Shown here piece after piece: positions 1 to 13,235 of a stretch of DNA of 64,000 nt (position 1 is its first letter; each line of letters begins with the position of its first letter). Origin of the DNA: Certhia americana (Eukaryota > Chordata > Aves > Passeriformes > Certhiidae); the NCBI GenBank assembly GCA_018697195.1, contig CM031857.1, forward strand, positions 66,985,053 to 67,049,052. Direction: 5' to 3'. The position numbers were made by a program, and so were the translations under genes. Under the pieces are notes generated by a model. That model worked only from the letters and a program-made list of their open reading frames with translations, ran no database searches and had not been told where the DNA came from.

Positions 1-1433
1 TGTGAAAAACTGTATGGGATTGTATTTCTCCATTTAGTGCCTTGTTACTTTTTAAAGACAAAATAAAGTGAAGTTAAAGACAAAAAATGCCCAAAGGACA
101 CGCATCTGTTCATAATCTAAAAAGTAGTTAAAAGGTACAAACATACTAAATGAACAAAAGAGTAGTCTTTCAAGACTGTTTTTGTAACTCTAGATATGTT
201 TTCTAGTGCAATTTGCAGGCTTGTGTGTCAGAGCTTTTTTTGTGTATGCTTTGTGGAGCTTTTTTAATCACTGTAGATGTATCATTAGGGGAGATTATGT
301 GAATATATGTGAACCAGCCCACTGCTGATTGAACACTGTTTTTTCTACACAGGACTTAGGGTCAGAGTGTGCCTTTGAGAAAGGATGTATTTGCCATATG
401 CAAATAAGTTCTTTAGTACACTGCTGGACTTATTTTCTTCTGAATAGCAACATAAAGCTTTTTTCATCAACATGGAATTTTCTAATGTTGTAAAAAGGTG
501 GATATCAAGGATTAGCATTTTGAATGTTTAATGGGTTGAATATGGAGACTGTGATGTAAATTTTTGCCTCTCCCTTGCAGAATATGGAATTGTTTACAAA
601 GAGTCATGAACATTTCTGCAAGGATGTCATAATAAATACAAGCAAATTATAATTGTCTTATGTAATCGGGGGAGATAGACTGCTTTTGACTAGTAATTAA
701 ATCCTTCCTCTGGGCAGTGTCCGTAGCAACCCTGTGTAGTTGCTATGATAATCAATCTTTTCTTGGGTTCCTCTGCACACCCAAGCAAGAAGACAAGCAC
801 TCTGTCAAACCAGTTTGGCTCCTCAAATAATTGAATAAAAAAACCTGCATTTGCAGAGGAGTAGTAAATGGCTGGAGGAAGTGTCATGCTGGAGGTGGTT
901 GAGTAACACTTGGGTCATGTGCAATGCTCACCCTGGATCAGAAGTGGAGTGATGTTGAAGAAGAAGCGGGGATGGGAAGGGGGAAGTGTTAAAAGAGTTT
1001 GGGAAGGCAGCAGTTGTCACTCATGGCTTCCCTTTGGGACCTCCGTGCTCCTCACCTTAATTCTTTAATTATAGAGCAGCAATTATCCCTGCGTGGGGCT
1101 GCCTGTGCCTGGCAGCTGATAGTGCAGCTGCACTATCTGTGATTTTGCAAACCGTGCATCAGAGACATCAGAGATCCCCGGAGAATAAGAGTTGGCTAGT
1201 AATGTTTGGCTTAATAAATGCTACATCAGCTTCACCAGAATGTTCAGATAGGAAGGACATACAACAGGGCAATGTGGTGCTTAAAGAGGGACCTTTTCAA
1301 GTCATGTTAAATTGTTAAATAGGGTGAAGTCCTGATTTTGAGGTTGATAGTAACCTGATCCCTGATTTCTGCTAGCAATAACATTTGATTTTTTTGTAAA
1401 GGCAAGTATATCACAAATGGTGAAGGAGCTTGA

Positions 1434-1472
1434 TTTTTTTTTTTTTATTTTATTTTTATTTTTTTTTTTTTT
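1434..1472. repeat. T-rich low-complexity tract
   Basis: Nearly pure T run interrupted by single A residues. It could be the remnant of an antisense poly(A) tail, but no recognisable element body adjoins it, so simple-sequence expansion is the simpler reading. Confidence 0.8.
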
Positions 1473-4240
1473 AGGGGGGAGATATTTCTATAATTATGAA
1501 TAATATGTGGTTACTATTCAGGCTGGCACTGTGTCTGCTGTGAGGTGACGGAGGGGTCTTGAAGGAGGTGGAGCTAAACAAGATCATCTGAAAAGCTGAA
1601 AGATGTGTGTTCAAGCCCAAGAACATGTTCATTTCAGAGTTCTCAAAGTATAAAGACACTTGACTATCTTGCTACTTGTTCACCAAATTTTCCCTTATAT
1701 TTAAATACTCTGAAGGGGCAGCGTGTGTTTTTGGAACTCTTGAAACATGTAATCAGTGACAAGTGCTGGTCAGCAAAACTTGCTGAGCCTAAACTTCTTT
1801 ATTCCCTTGCCCAGACTGATACTCTGCCTCCTCTAGTTGTTCTCCTGTCATCTTTTCAAATGCACGCCGTCCTTTTGTGGCTCCCTTGGATTCAATTTCC
1901 TCCACAGCCGTTCTTCCTCCTCTGACTGCAATTATTTAATTTCTTTGCCAGAGGCGATTTCTTTCATGTCCTGCCAAGGAGAAGGGCTGCCCATGAGCAC
2001 AGAGCCTGTGGTCGTGTGTCGTAGGCGATGTCTCCCATTAGATGGTGCTGTGCAGCAGTGCCAGTGGCCTCTGCTGGGATACGGGAGCTCACACCTGGAC
2101 TGCATCATCCCCACGAGCATTTCAAAGTCTTGCTCACAGTGCAGTAACTTGCTCCATGCCCAGTGCCTTTCAAATTGCCCCATGTAATTAGTTATGTGTT
2201 TATAGTCCCTTCAACTCCGCATTTTAAAGAATCTTTAAAAACAGCCAGGAAAACCCTGAACTACAGTTCTTTTTTTTTTTTTTTTTTGGTGTCACTGTTA
2301 TATGTAGCTTCTCTTGCTGCTTACTTATTCTCATGTTATGAAATGTAAACATAGTTTAGAAAGCTCCCAGCTACAAAACAGGAGCTTGGTAATCTTGCTT
2401 TTATTTTTATTTAGATGGGTCAGATCAGTGAAGTTCTTTTAAGCTAACCCTTCCTCTCGAGTTATTCAAATTCCAGAGAAGAGCATGTATTTCTCCACCT
2501 GAGGTCAGCATTAATTTCAGTGACTTCCACCTGATTGTTTATTTCTACATAACTGTTGCTAGATAAGGTTGGAATTCCTAAACTGCATTAAGATCCAAAG
2601 CCAATGAATGCCAAGTGCCATAGTTTACTGGGAAGTGATGTTGTGACTACTTTTCCAGGGTCTGTACATGACACTAATTGCCTTTACGGGGTCTTTGACC
2701 CTGTTAAATGTTCGTTTCTGTGCAATTTCTTTTTTCACTGTCCATCTGTTTCCTTGTTAATGAGCTAAGAGAACTTGGTAAAATGGCTTGGAAACTAGCG
2801 TGTGTAGGAGAGAGAGATGTAAAAGTCAGGGGATATGGGAACAGGAGGGAAGATGCATAGAGAAGGCTGTTCGTCCCCCAAACCCCATGTGCAAGGAAAT
2901 GGGTGTAGTGAGAGAGAGAGGGGGAATGTTGGTGAATGCTCTCAGCTGAGGTAGACTCAAGGCACATCTCAGTATGTATGCTGCTCAAAATACTGCTTCC
3001 AGTAAAGGATGAAAACTTTTAAAAGATTGACAAATCTCTAGTAATAACAAGAAACTACTTTCATGCATGAATAACCTTGCTAAACATGAGAAAACAATTG
3101 TATCTAAAGCATTTCCCCTTTGTGTGTGTTTTCTTTTATCTAGTGCCTTTTTTCTTCCTCCTGCTGAATGTCATTTCAGGACCTTGTGATTAGTTCCCTG
3201 GTTTGCCCATGGCACCAGTGCTGGTTTCTGGAGACTCATGGAGAAGCATTTAAAATATATGAAAAATCAAAGTATTGAGTACACCCCAGGATCAAGGCAG
3301 TCAATTTGTAAGAGATAACTGTAATCTAGGGCAGAAGCATGCTCTGCTCTTGGCCATTGCATCTGGTATCTCTGTATGTCTCTGCCACTAATATGAGTAA
3401 TCCCAAAAGGGACATGCTTGCAAATAGCACCAGAATTTTAGCATGTTTTTCTTAATCAGCATAAGGAAGATACTGTTTCCTTTTGGGTCCTTCCTATAAA
3501 AATAGAGGCCACTGGACTGAGAGCCTGTCTTGAAATTTGCAGCATAGATTCCAACCTGGAATAGTAGTAGTGATAAAATTGAACTTAGGAAATACAAACA
3601 TCCAAAGGGTTTTTATAGTTTGCATTTATATTTTGTTCTAAATGAACAATACTAAATCTTTATAAATTCAATTACAGTGAAATGGAGACATTATTTTAAA
3701 TACTAAATATGAAATAATAGATTAAAATGTTAGACAAATGTTATTTTATTACATCTACAGCAAAAAAAGTCTAAGCTGATATTTGCTTTAGTCCTTTTTT
3801 TTGTTTGCCCTAGACAAATATGATTTTTATTAGCATAACATTTTATCTGTTAATATTGCAAGTAATGCCTCTATTTACATCAAAGCTTTTAAAAACAATT
3901 TTTTTTTCTTGTTCCCCTGAAAGAAAACTGCTGCAATTGTTATAAGCTTTTTTTTTTTTTTTTTAGCCTCCTTTAGCAAAAGAAATTATACAGGCAGATT
4001 TTGGGATGGAATTTTTTATTATTGCTGTCTGAGCTTGAAGTTCTTTGTGAGGGCAAGTGCCTCCCTATCCCATTGGTCACATACTGCCTGGCTGCCAGGG
4101 TGTTGCATCACTGGATCTTTGGGTATGCCAAGCCTCTCAAGAATCTGCACAAAATCTGAATGTTGTCCTTTACTGATCTCCACCTTGCTGTGGCTCCAGC
4201 CCTTCTCTGATGCTTGGCCCCCCTGTTTCAGTTGATATGC

Positions 4241-4283
4241 TTTTTTTTTTTTTTTTTTTTTTTTTGGGGGGGGGGGGGGGGGG
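4241..4283. repeat. Homopolymer junction, T25 followed by G18
   Basis: Twenty-five T residues (4241-4265) abut eighteen G residues (4266-4283), followed by a G/T-rich stretch. Length in the assembly may be inexact because such runs are difficult for sequencing. The G run on the + strand could adopt a quadruplex or triplex; that is inference. Confidence 0.85.
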
Positions 4284-7200
4284 TGGTGGGATGTGTTTGA
4301 GGGAGTTACATGGAGACAAGGTTGGGTTTTTTTCGATATCTATTTAGTACTATGTTGAAGCAGAAATAGCCAGGATGATTGCAGGACACTTCATAAATGC
4401 AGACCCTTCATATGGGCATGAGGAAGAGAGTGGGAATAGGGGCTCTAGTGTAATTGCAGGACAGCAGGAAGATCATGGCTTTCTCCTGTGACTGGTCAGC
4501 CAGCCATACAAAGCCTTGTGTATTTTAAGTCTTCTCCAAAGTCCCCCTTTCTAAGTTGTGTTGTTGCTAATACTCTGGTAGTATTTTTGTTTCAACATCT
4601 GGAGAGAGATATTGAGAACATACTGATATTCTGTCCAGGAAAATCTTTTTTTTATGGCCTTGGTGGACACTATACAGGGTGTAGCTGTGCATGTATTCAT
4701 TTATCCAGCTCCAACAGTCATGAATGGACTTCTCTTCTTTGCTTATCCCCCAGCCTGGAAAGGTGTTAACAACTTGAGGTCAGATAAGAACTAGTGCAGT
4801 ACTGAAGATGTACATGTTTCAGAAAAAAGAATAAGAAATGGTGTATAGAGTGACTGACTCTTACAAGGAGCAACTTCAAAATCTGGCTAGCATGACAGTG
4901 CATATATTATAAAACATGGTCATTAAAAGATATCTATGTAATGAAAACTGGAATTTCTCTTTGTAATTTCTTCTGTTATCTCAGTTGATGACTTTTCTTG
5001 AAACCATTCCTTCATAATTCTTGTTCCCTGGGTATATTTAACTATTTTCTCTGTGAAAAAGAAGCACTGAAGTCTAGTATACCATTGTTTTACTGTGCAT
5101 TAGTTGGAAAAGACAACTTTCAATAAAACAGGTTTTTATATACTTATGGAATTCAGTGCTTGGTTTTGCTTATTGCAGGGGTGAATAGAATGTTGGAATG
5201 TTTTTCTTCATGACTGCTTTATCCTTTTCTCTGTTTAATAAGGAACATTTTTTTTAAGGGGCCAAATGCCACCATTCTTTTAGCACAAACTACTAAACTA
5301 GTATGGAGGTAAACTGGAAAATTTTAAAATACTAATGTTAGTATTCTGTTGTTTTGGAAAGGTGAATAAATACCCACTTTTATTTAACTGAAATTAGTTG
5401 TAAATATGTATAAGAAAGTGAATGTGTGGTTAAAGCTGAAATCAGCATGCATCACTTAAAGTGGCAGATTTAGAGCTTTTGTGCATATAAACGATGCTTA
5501 CAGAATTAATAGTTTGCCAAGAAATCAGATGTAGCTATGTAATTAAAAATAAATTGGCAATGATTATTTTTTCGGAGATGTATAGTCATTCAGATTTCAC
5601 TTTGCATTGGCAAGCATTGTGTTACTGGAACCCCTACCTCCATCTAGTTGATGCTGCCCATATCTGCGCCTCCAGTAACACTTTTGTCAAACAAAGTAAT
5701 ATATGCTGGTTTTCCTAGTTTGACACCTGTAAGTACAGTCATCAGGATAAATAGCAGTAGGCTTATCCATCTTGTTTTCCTTTGTGGGATGATCTTGTTT
5801 GTGGGGGGAAAAGCTTCACTGAGTTGATTGATCCCAAATGTTTATCCCTGCCCTCTCTGCAGCATTGTTTCACCAAGGCAGGCGTTCCAAGAGCCATTGG
5901 AAGGAAAACTTTGCTTTCACCCTTCAGATTGTGTTTGTGCATGTAGTTTGACAGAAAAGCTGAAAAGAGTAGAGTATAAGCATCTGATGAGCAGAGATCT
6001 GTGCTTTTCACACCTACTACATCAGTAATCGTTTCATTTCTTGCTCACCCCTTACTGTTTTTCTTCATCTTTTGTAAGAATGTAGCCATTTGTTATTTCA
6101 GGAGTCTTGGTATGTTTTTCCAGAAGGCATACCACAATAAGACCCCATCATTATGTTGATGATAGAAAATAACAGTTAGGACTCTTTTTTCAATAATGAA
6201 CCATTTCCTTTTATAAATATCTGTTCTGGTTTGCTATCAAAGCCAGTTTGGGCTGAAGACTGAAAATCTCTATGTTTTCCGAAATGTAATGATGCCTAGG
6301 GATTTGGGGTTTGGGGTCAAACAGGGGAGTACAGCCTTGCATTGAGCCATAGAATTATTCCAATTGAAAAACATTACTATTCTGGAGATAAAGAGGAACA
6401 TTCACATGGTCCAGCATAAATGTTCAATGACAAAAATATTCATCTCCTACCCTCTTCTTACTTTTGCTGTTGTTAGATTATATAACACAATTATTTGTAG
6501 CTATTTTTCTTAATCCAGCCATCCCAGTTCTTTTCCTCAGTGGAATCATGCCTGTCATGGATTTTAGCCATGAGGTGTGGGGATTTGAATTTAGGAGCTT
6601 TTATTTGTAGAAACCTAGGTCTTGCTCTTGTATCTTGTTCAGTTGTTAGGTTGGGCTAAGTGTCGTCATTTCACTGCCGGAGAACTGACTGGGAGAGCCT
6701 CTGTGAGTATCAGCTTCTTGAGTACTTGTTGGCTGACCCCTCAGACGTTTGTTGGACTGTGAATTAAATTGTTGATCAGAAGGAAAGCAGCAGCATTTTT
6801 CCCACAATTACCTTGCCCACTTTGGATCTGGTGTCCCTGCTGCTACCAGAAATGAAATGCCAGTATTATTTTCCTGTGGATGGGAGCTATGAATGCCCAT
6901 TCTTTCTGTACATTTTCCTGGGGCTCAGAATTCAGGGAGACAGATCCTGCTGGCCTCAAAAATGAGCTGCTCTTTTCTGCTGCTTGACCTTGAAAAATCT
7001 AGTCATCACTATGGTTGGGCTGGTTGCTGCAATGTCAAAAGTTTTCTACCCAAATGGGTGATTTTGAACTTGTGTTCAAGACTGTGTACAGCCCTCTAAA
7101 TATGGTTTCTACCGCCATATGCCCCATTGGAGGGATTCAGATAAAGCAAATTACTACAGGAGAACACTGAAGCAATGTTATATGGGTTTTTTGGTTGTGT

Positions 7201-10200
7201 TTTTTTTTTAAAAAGAAGGAGGAGATTTAAAAATTTGGGAGGAGAAGACTGGATGGGAAGACTGCAAATGCCAGACAGCACAAGCTATTTACTTCAAAGC
7301 ATAATGACAGCATTTTCTGGTAGCTACCACACATGCTGTTCAAAGACAAGCTCATGTACTGCATGTATTTAAACAGAACTGCAAATAGCTATGAAGAAAA
7401 TAGGTAGGACTTTGGGTAGTGCATCTGAACACAGGAGAGGGAAAAAATCCTTACTGTCTTTTTTTACTTTTTTTTTGATGTTGCTCTTCTTTCATGATGG
7501 ACATGAAAAATCTGTCAAGCTGAGGTGTAACATGTTTTGACAATTGGATATAAAATTCAGTGGACTCAAAATACCACTTGAAAATGTGTAGTGACTCTAC
7601 TTCCAGACTTGGCTGTGCTGTAAAGATGCCAGCACACTGGGAGTTGCCTGCATACTTGCTTTCTGGCTGGGGTGTAGCCTATGTATCTTCTTATGCATCT
7701 TGCAGAAGCAGTACCATTCTGCATTGCATGAAGGTAGTTATAGCCAAAGCAATACTGTAAATGGAGGAATACAATGCTGGGGTTATTTAAAGATGGAGCC
7801 ATTTGCCATGTAATCTGATCCAGATTTTTGGTAATGGATAAGGAGAAGAAAGGCCGTTGAAAAGGCAGGAATTCAGACATTGATATGTACATGGGGTGAT
7901 CTGCTCAAGCAAGCATTGTGACAGGAAGTGGCAGGTGTAGCCAAAATTCTGTCCTGGGGATGGCACAATTGTGTCACCGTTGCATCACTGTCCCAGTTCC
8001 CTGCAGAAGACAGCTAGTCCTCTCTTCAGCATGCAAAATTTGTCTTTACTTGCTGCAGGCTGTGCTGGGGACCTGAAAATGATAAATTAGTGTTGATCTG
8101 ATGAATTGCCCTCTGTGTAATTGCTTGCCCCATGAGATCCTGGCATGAGCCTGCCTTCAGACAGTTGCTCCCATGTGTGGTTCAGTACCTTGAATCTTCC
8201 TTCCATCCCTAACCTACAACCTTGTATCAGGAAGCTGTGTGCTTCAAGCTGATGCAAGCAGCATTTCTCTCCAATTGATGCACAGGGAGCTTGCATGGTT
8301 TGAGGTGATGTAGTCTGAAGGCAGGGTGGCAGAAGAACTCTGAATAGGGTGGAGAGAGCAGGCTGGATGGCAAGTATCTGTGCCAAGGCATTGCTGAGTT
8401 TACAGGCTGGGCGTGGTACAGCACTGCCTCCCTGTCTCTGAGCAGCTAAAACGCTGTTGTGATGCAGAACTGGTCAGCCAGCATGCCTGGGTATGTGGCA
8501 TGATTCTTGCATTGGATGGCGAGAGTCTAGCTTGGCTGTTTCCATCACAGCAAAGTTCATCTGAGAAGCCTACAGCCCCTTTGCTTTTTGTTTCGTGTAA
8601 TAGTAAACATCAACTGTCCTGTTGGTAGAGCTGCCTTTTTGCTAAAGGCATTCAAACCTGTGTCAGCCGTGTAAACAAGTTGATATGAACTCCCTTAGTA
8701 ATTTTTTTATATTAACACTGAAAAAGTCTTTCAACTTCGGATAGATTTTAAGGCAAAGAAGCCCTGCCTTATGATCAGCTGTATTTGGCCTCCAGAATAG
8801 CAAGACGAAGAAATGTACTCAATGATTATTTTGGTACTTCAGCATATATACAGCATATTCTATGCTATATGCTTTTTGTTCAGTCCATGATGATTTTGAT
8901 GTCATGTCATGCTCAGAATGATTGATCCTTGGTTATTTCTTCTTGATTTGTCTCCTCCTACAGGTATCACAGCAAATCTGTAAATAAACTACTCCTCTGT
9001 GTGTAAGGATTTTCAAAATTTCTAAATTTAAGTAAAGACTTGATTTGCATACTGCTTGAAGAAAATTGTTTGGACCTGGCAATTGCAAATTGCCAAAGTA
9101 TTAGGGGGTGCAGTCTTTCAAAAACAAAATTAAACTGTTTTATAGCAGCAGTTAAATTTGACTTTGATACAGCCTTTAATTATGTTATTGCTCTCGTTCT
9201 ATCAAAAAAGCAGTGATAGAAGCAGAATATATTCAGCTGAATGAAGGAGAGGAGAGACATATTACATAAAAAGAGACATAGGGAAAGGGATGTTGTTCCA
9301 AGATGGATAGAATCACTCTTGTAAGGTATTTTCTTTATTATTTGGTGGCTTACATGGCTAAGTGGTTGAAAAATTGTCCAAAATCAATTATGTTTATTAC
9401 ATAAGAGTACCACACCCTGTATAAGAGTTTTCATGAGCAAACAGTGACTCAGAAATTGTAGACATAGTTTGAAGATGTAATATCTTAGGGTGGGATTCAC
9501 TTTGTCTTACTTAGGTTCTTAAAAGCCAGGGAAATCTGAGCTAGTCTGTCTTTGCATTTTTTTAATGATACCTGGTTCCTGGGTAGGCAATCGTAGTTAC
9601 AGCTGAGCTTGAAGCTCTGCACAGGGTATAAGCCAGATGAAAGCTCATAATGAGAAAAGTCATCAGTCTCTGTACAAAAGCAGATTTTAAAATGGAGCAC
9701 TTAATTTTGTGACATCAACAGATTCAAGTTGTGCAACTTGGAAAACGTTTTGGTTTCAAGCACCAAGTGTTAAATTGTTCTTTGAGAATACCTTCTAATT
9801 ACTTAATTATTAGTTATCCTTTGAAAGTCAATATTAATGAAACCTAACTTGGCAGAACCAATGCTTTTATTTTAACATCAACAAACCACGTAGTTGTCAA
9901 AATCAGTGGGTCACAAGATCAGTCTGACAGCTCCATCCTGTATAGCAAATAAGTGTTGATTGCTGCAGCAGCTGCACAAATAACTTAGTAAAAACGCTTC
10001 CAGTGTAATGTCCTCTAATGTAATTTTAAGAGGTCTGCAAGTCTAATAGAGGCATTTACAGCCTGTACTCAAATTGGACTCTTGCTGTTCAAGGAAACAG
10101 GACTATTCACTGCAGCATGGCATTCTTGTGTTCTGAGGGGCTACTCTGAACTTGTCTTCAGTGGCACATATTCCTTGTCTTCCTCTGAATGGTTTTTGAG

Positions 10201-12322
10201 GAGAGTGGGCCTTAGCTACATAATGCAATTCTAGGATATTTTTTAAAATTTTATTTTTGATTTCTTTTTTTTTTTTAATAAAGAGGAAGAATTTCATTGT
10301 GAAGTTTAATTGCGGGTATAGAAGACATTGCAGGTTTGGGATGGGCCCAACTCTTGTTGAAGAAAACACCTCATCATCTACTGCATGCATGGCTTGCCAG
10401 TAAACTCTCTGTAAACTCAAACATTTTGAATGTGTAGTCCTGTAGATGTCAGTGACTTCTCCAAAATAAGAACAACTTTAGGATTCTTAAGAACTGATTG
10501 GAGTTTGAAACATAGCTGTAAAACTAGACTCTAGTCCTACAGCCCTTATTACAGTACAGTTCTAAGGTATGACATGAAAATGTCAAATTTCTAACTTGCG
10601 AAATGAAGGACATAATTTTAAACTAGGTATTCCTATTCCTAATATTACCTATAACTTGGGGAACATAAATATTTATTTTTAAAGTTTCAGTGCTGCTATG
10701 TTACATTGGCTAGCTTTCTCAAAATCATTATCACTAAATATGCAGAATATATACACTAAATATACATACCATAAATGAAATAAGGGTAATTTTCAGATTC
10801 TGTGTTTTTAAATGATTATTGACCATTAGATTTCTAAGATACAACTTCTATTTTTTTGTAGGGACAGACTGTTTTAATGAATATTGTACGAAGTGCACTT
10901 CTCCTAGGGGAATCACTATTGTCGTTTCTTTCCCTGAATTTTGAGTTTTTTCTTATCTTGAGTTGGTGTGCCATCATTCATATTCTGTCACTATTTGTTA
11001 CATTTTAGAAATAAATCTTAAACACAAAAGAAGATTTTTGTAGTATTTAATTTGCTTCTCAATAGGAAGATTGAACTTACAGCATTTGAATGAAAAGAAG
11101 ACATATATTAAAGCTAATTCCTTAATTTGTGGGATTTCTGGTGTTAGTGTACATCCTTCTTGGAATTTAGGAAAAAAATGATAGGGTGATAATTAGCAGA
11201 TCCCAAAAGAGCTTCATCCTTTCATTTCCTCTTTTTACCAAGCACAACTGATTTTTTTCAGTACTGATTTCCTTAATTACTGTGGTAACCAGTAGCTTTG
11301 CTCTGGATGCATGCAGGTTCCACAGCACTTTTAACTGTGTGCCTGAAGTCCTGCACAGGATTGAGGATGGCCAGGATCCCCAATGGGCAGTTCATAATTA
11401 GCTGCTGGCTGAACATGGTAACCTATAAGCTCAAATAAATATAATTCCTAGTATTTGATTTCTGTTCCCAGCTGGCATAAAACCTCTGTTTTGGACTGAT
11501 GGAAGAATAATAGGACCTTTTTTGACTTGTGTATGGGTTATTAATCTGGGTGTTTAGAAGAAATCTGCCAAATTTGGTCCCTGCAGGGAATGTAGGCACA
11601 GGGGGGATCTAGTAGTGGCTCCAAGTGAGTATAGGCTTGAGCAAATGCTATGGGTTTTTTTTTGGTTTTGGGGTCTTTTTTGAATATTACTTTGCTGAAA
11701 ACTTGTAGTCAGTTCTTTTGGTTTTGGGTATCTTAAGTCCTTTATAAGACATTGTTATTCTTCACTGCTTTTTCACTCTGAATGTACAAAGGCGTCCCAT
11801 TAATATACTCCTGCTACTTGCCAAGGAATGGGAATTGAGGTGCACGTGGTAATGCAGACTTGGAGTGATTCTTTAGTCACACTGCCTTAGGTGCAAGTGG
11901 CACAAAAAACCCATGTTATTAAAATAATATCTAGATATCATGGGTATACACGCTGTAACATGAAGTAGGAGATAAAAGACTTCTCTCTCTTTTGCATTTC
12001 TGTTTGAAATTTCTTTTACGCTTTTCAATGTGACTGGTATTGCTTTAGAAAATAATAAGTATTCCCACAGAATTTAACTGGAGATTGACTTACACTGGAG
12101 GAAACTATTTTAAGATGTTGGATCTGACTCCTTTTGAGGCATGAAGAACTGGCTTTTAAATACTTGCTTCTTTGAATTTAATGTAAGAAAATAATAATGT
12201 GACCTAAGTGTTAAATCAGGGTTTGTTGGTTGGTTGATTTGTTTGTTTTTTTAACTACTACTAAGATTCTCTTGCTTGTCCTGATTTTGTTTGTGTCTAA
12301 CTCTCAACTCTTATTCTTATAG

Positions 12323-12393
12323 GCAGTTACCAGGCAAAACTTTGGAACCAAAGACTTTCGAGCAGCTCTAGAAAATGGAGTCCTGTTGTGCGA
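12323..12393 (+). CDS. LMO7: LMO7 internal coding exon, CH domain part 1
   Basis: A 71-nt internal exon that reads from phase 0 and ends with two bases of a split codon. It starts AVTRQNFGTKDF and continues into ALENGVLLC; the split codon GA|T gives Asp when joined to the next exon. The DFR..LENGVLLCDLIN..KPG pattern is the core signature of calponin-homology (CH) domains. Together with the next exons it matches LMO7 better than its paralogue LIMCH1. LMO7 is an actin- and junction-associated scaffold reported to bind afadin, alpha-actinin and emerin (family knowledge). The acceptor follows TATAG and the donor is GA|GTGAGT, a strong consensus. The preceding residues of the CH domain, including the usual Trp-containing first helix, must come from an upstream exon outside the recognised part of the window. 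A second AG four bases downstream (12325-12326) would shift the frame and is less likely. Confidence 0.93.
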
Positions 12394-12466
12394 GTGAGTA
12401 TTGACTTGCCTGTATAAAAAAACCTTCAGGTTAACATCAGCTGGCCGCTTCCCTTCCTGGCCTCTG

Positions 12467-12468
<2 letters not shown>

Positions 12469-12502
<34 letters not shown>
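12469..12502. repeat. T34 homopolymer close to a 5' splice site
   Basis: Uninterrupted run of 34 T residues starting 76 nt after the donor of the first recognised LMO7 exon. In RNA this is a U tract in the sense orientation. No element body is attached on either side. It may be variable in length between individuals. Confidence 0.9.
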
Positions 12503-12503
<1 letters not shown>

Positions 12504-13170
12504 AAGCACCAGAAGTATTTTGTAGTAAATAATTTCAAATTTTATTTTAATGCCTGATGTTTGTCATGGGAAGTAAAAGCAGCTTTTGGACATACTCTTT
12601 GCAGATCCATGTGTTCTGTGTGTGTTTCCACACACTTCTTTATGTGATACTGAATGGATCATGCTGCTGTTGATAGATTATATTGGTTTTGGTTCTAATG
12701 CCCAGCATATCTCTGGGCTTTCTCTTCAGGTTCTACAAGATGCTGTGGCTGTGGCTGGGATCAAAGCACTCTGTTACCCCTATACCCACTTTTGTTGTTT
12801 GGGTTTAAATTCCTGTCCTCCATACCCCGCCCTTTAGTGTTGATTCTGTAAATCCTGAAACTACCTTTCCTATCACAGAACTTTACACTCAGCTTGTTTT
12901 GGAGCACCTTCTGTAAGCTTCTTTGTACTTATATATTGTAAGTTTGGTGATGATGGGACTTGCCTGGTTTCGTTGCTAGACTGAGTCAGAGGTGTAAAAT
13001 GTCCACTCATCAGCTCTCATCCACGTATCTGTAATTGGCTTGGTACTCACTGGAACAGGTTTCCAGGCCTGGAAGTGGTGCTACTCACTTAGTATTTTAA
13101 GGAATAGCAGTGGTAAATGTCATTAGAACACTAGTGCAAGAGAAATCTCATTAGAGAACTACATGGGATG

Positions 13171-13235
13171 AAAAAAAAACCCCAAAAAACAAAACAACAA
13201 AAACAAACAAAAAAAGTCAGCCCCCCCCCCCCCCC
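13171..13235. repeat. A-rich tract followed by C15
   Basis: An A-rich segment with interspersed C (13171-13215) is followed after a few bases by fifteen C residues (13221-13235). This is simple-sequence DNA; no flanking element is recognised. Confidence 0.85.

Larger units (their letters stand above)
1..12322 (+). other. LMO7: Intron or upstream sequence of LMO7, no exon recognised
   Basis: AT-rich non-coding sequence ending in the 3' splice site at 12321-12322. Because the first recognised exon is internal (it starts in the middle of the CH domain at phase 0), at least the 3' part is intron. Open frames here are short (116 codons at most), occur on both strands and show no family motif. I looked for an alternative first exon joining at phase 0 and did not find one. 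It holds homopolymer runs (T-rich at 1434-1472, T25 followed by G18 at 4241-4283) and no clearly recognisable CR1 copy. Whether an upstream promoter of LMO7 lies inside it cannot be decided from sequence alone. Confidence 0.75.

Noticed and set aside
1837..2187. Overlapping open frames on both strands near 1.6-2.2 kb
   Set aside because: Frames on opposite strands over the same bases with no family similarity; the region is only slightly GC-richer than its surroundings.
6345..6385. Weak resemblance to a reverse CR1 tail (ATAGAATTATTCCAATTG)
   Set aside because: Only a short, poor match; too little to separate from chance.
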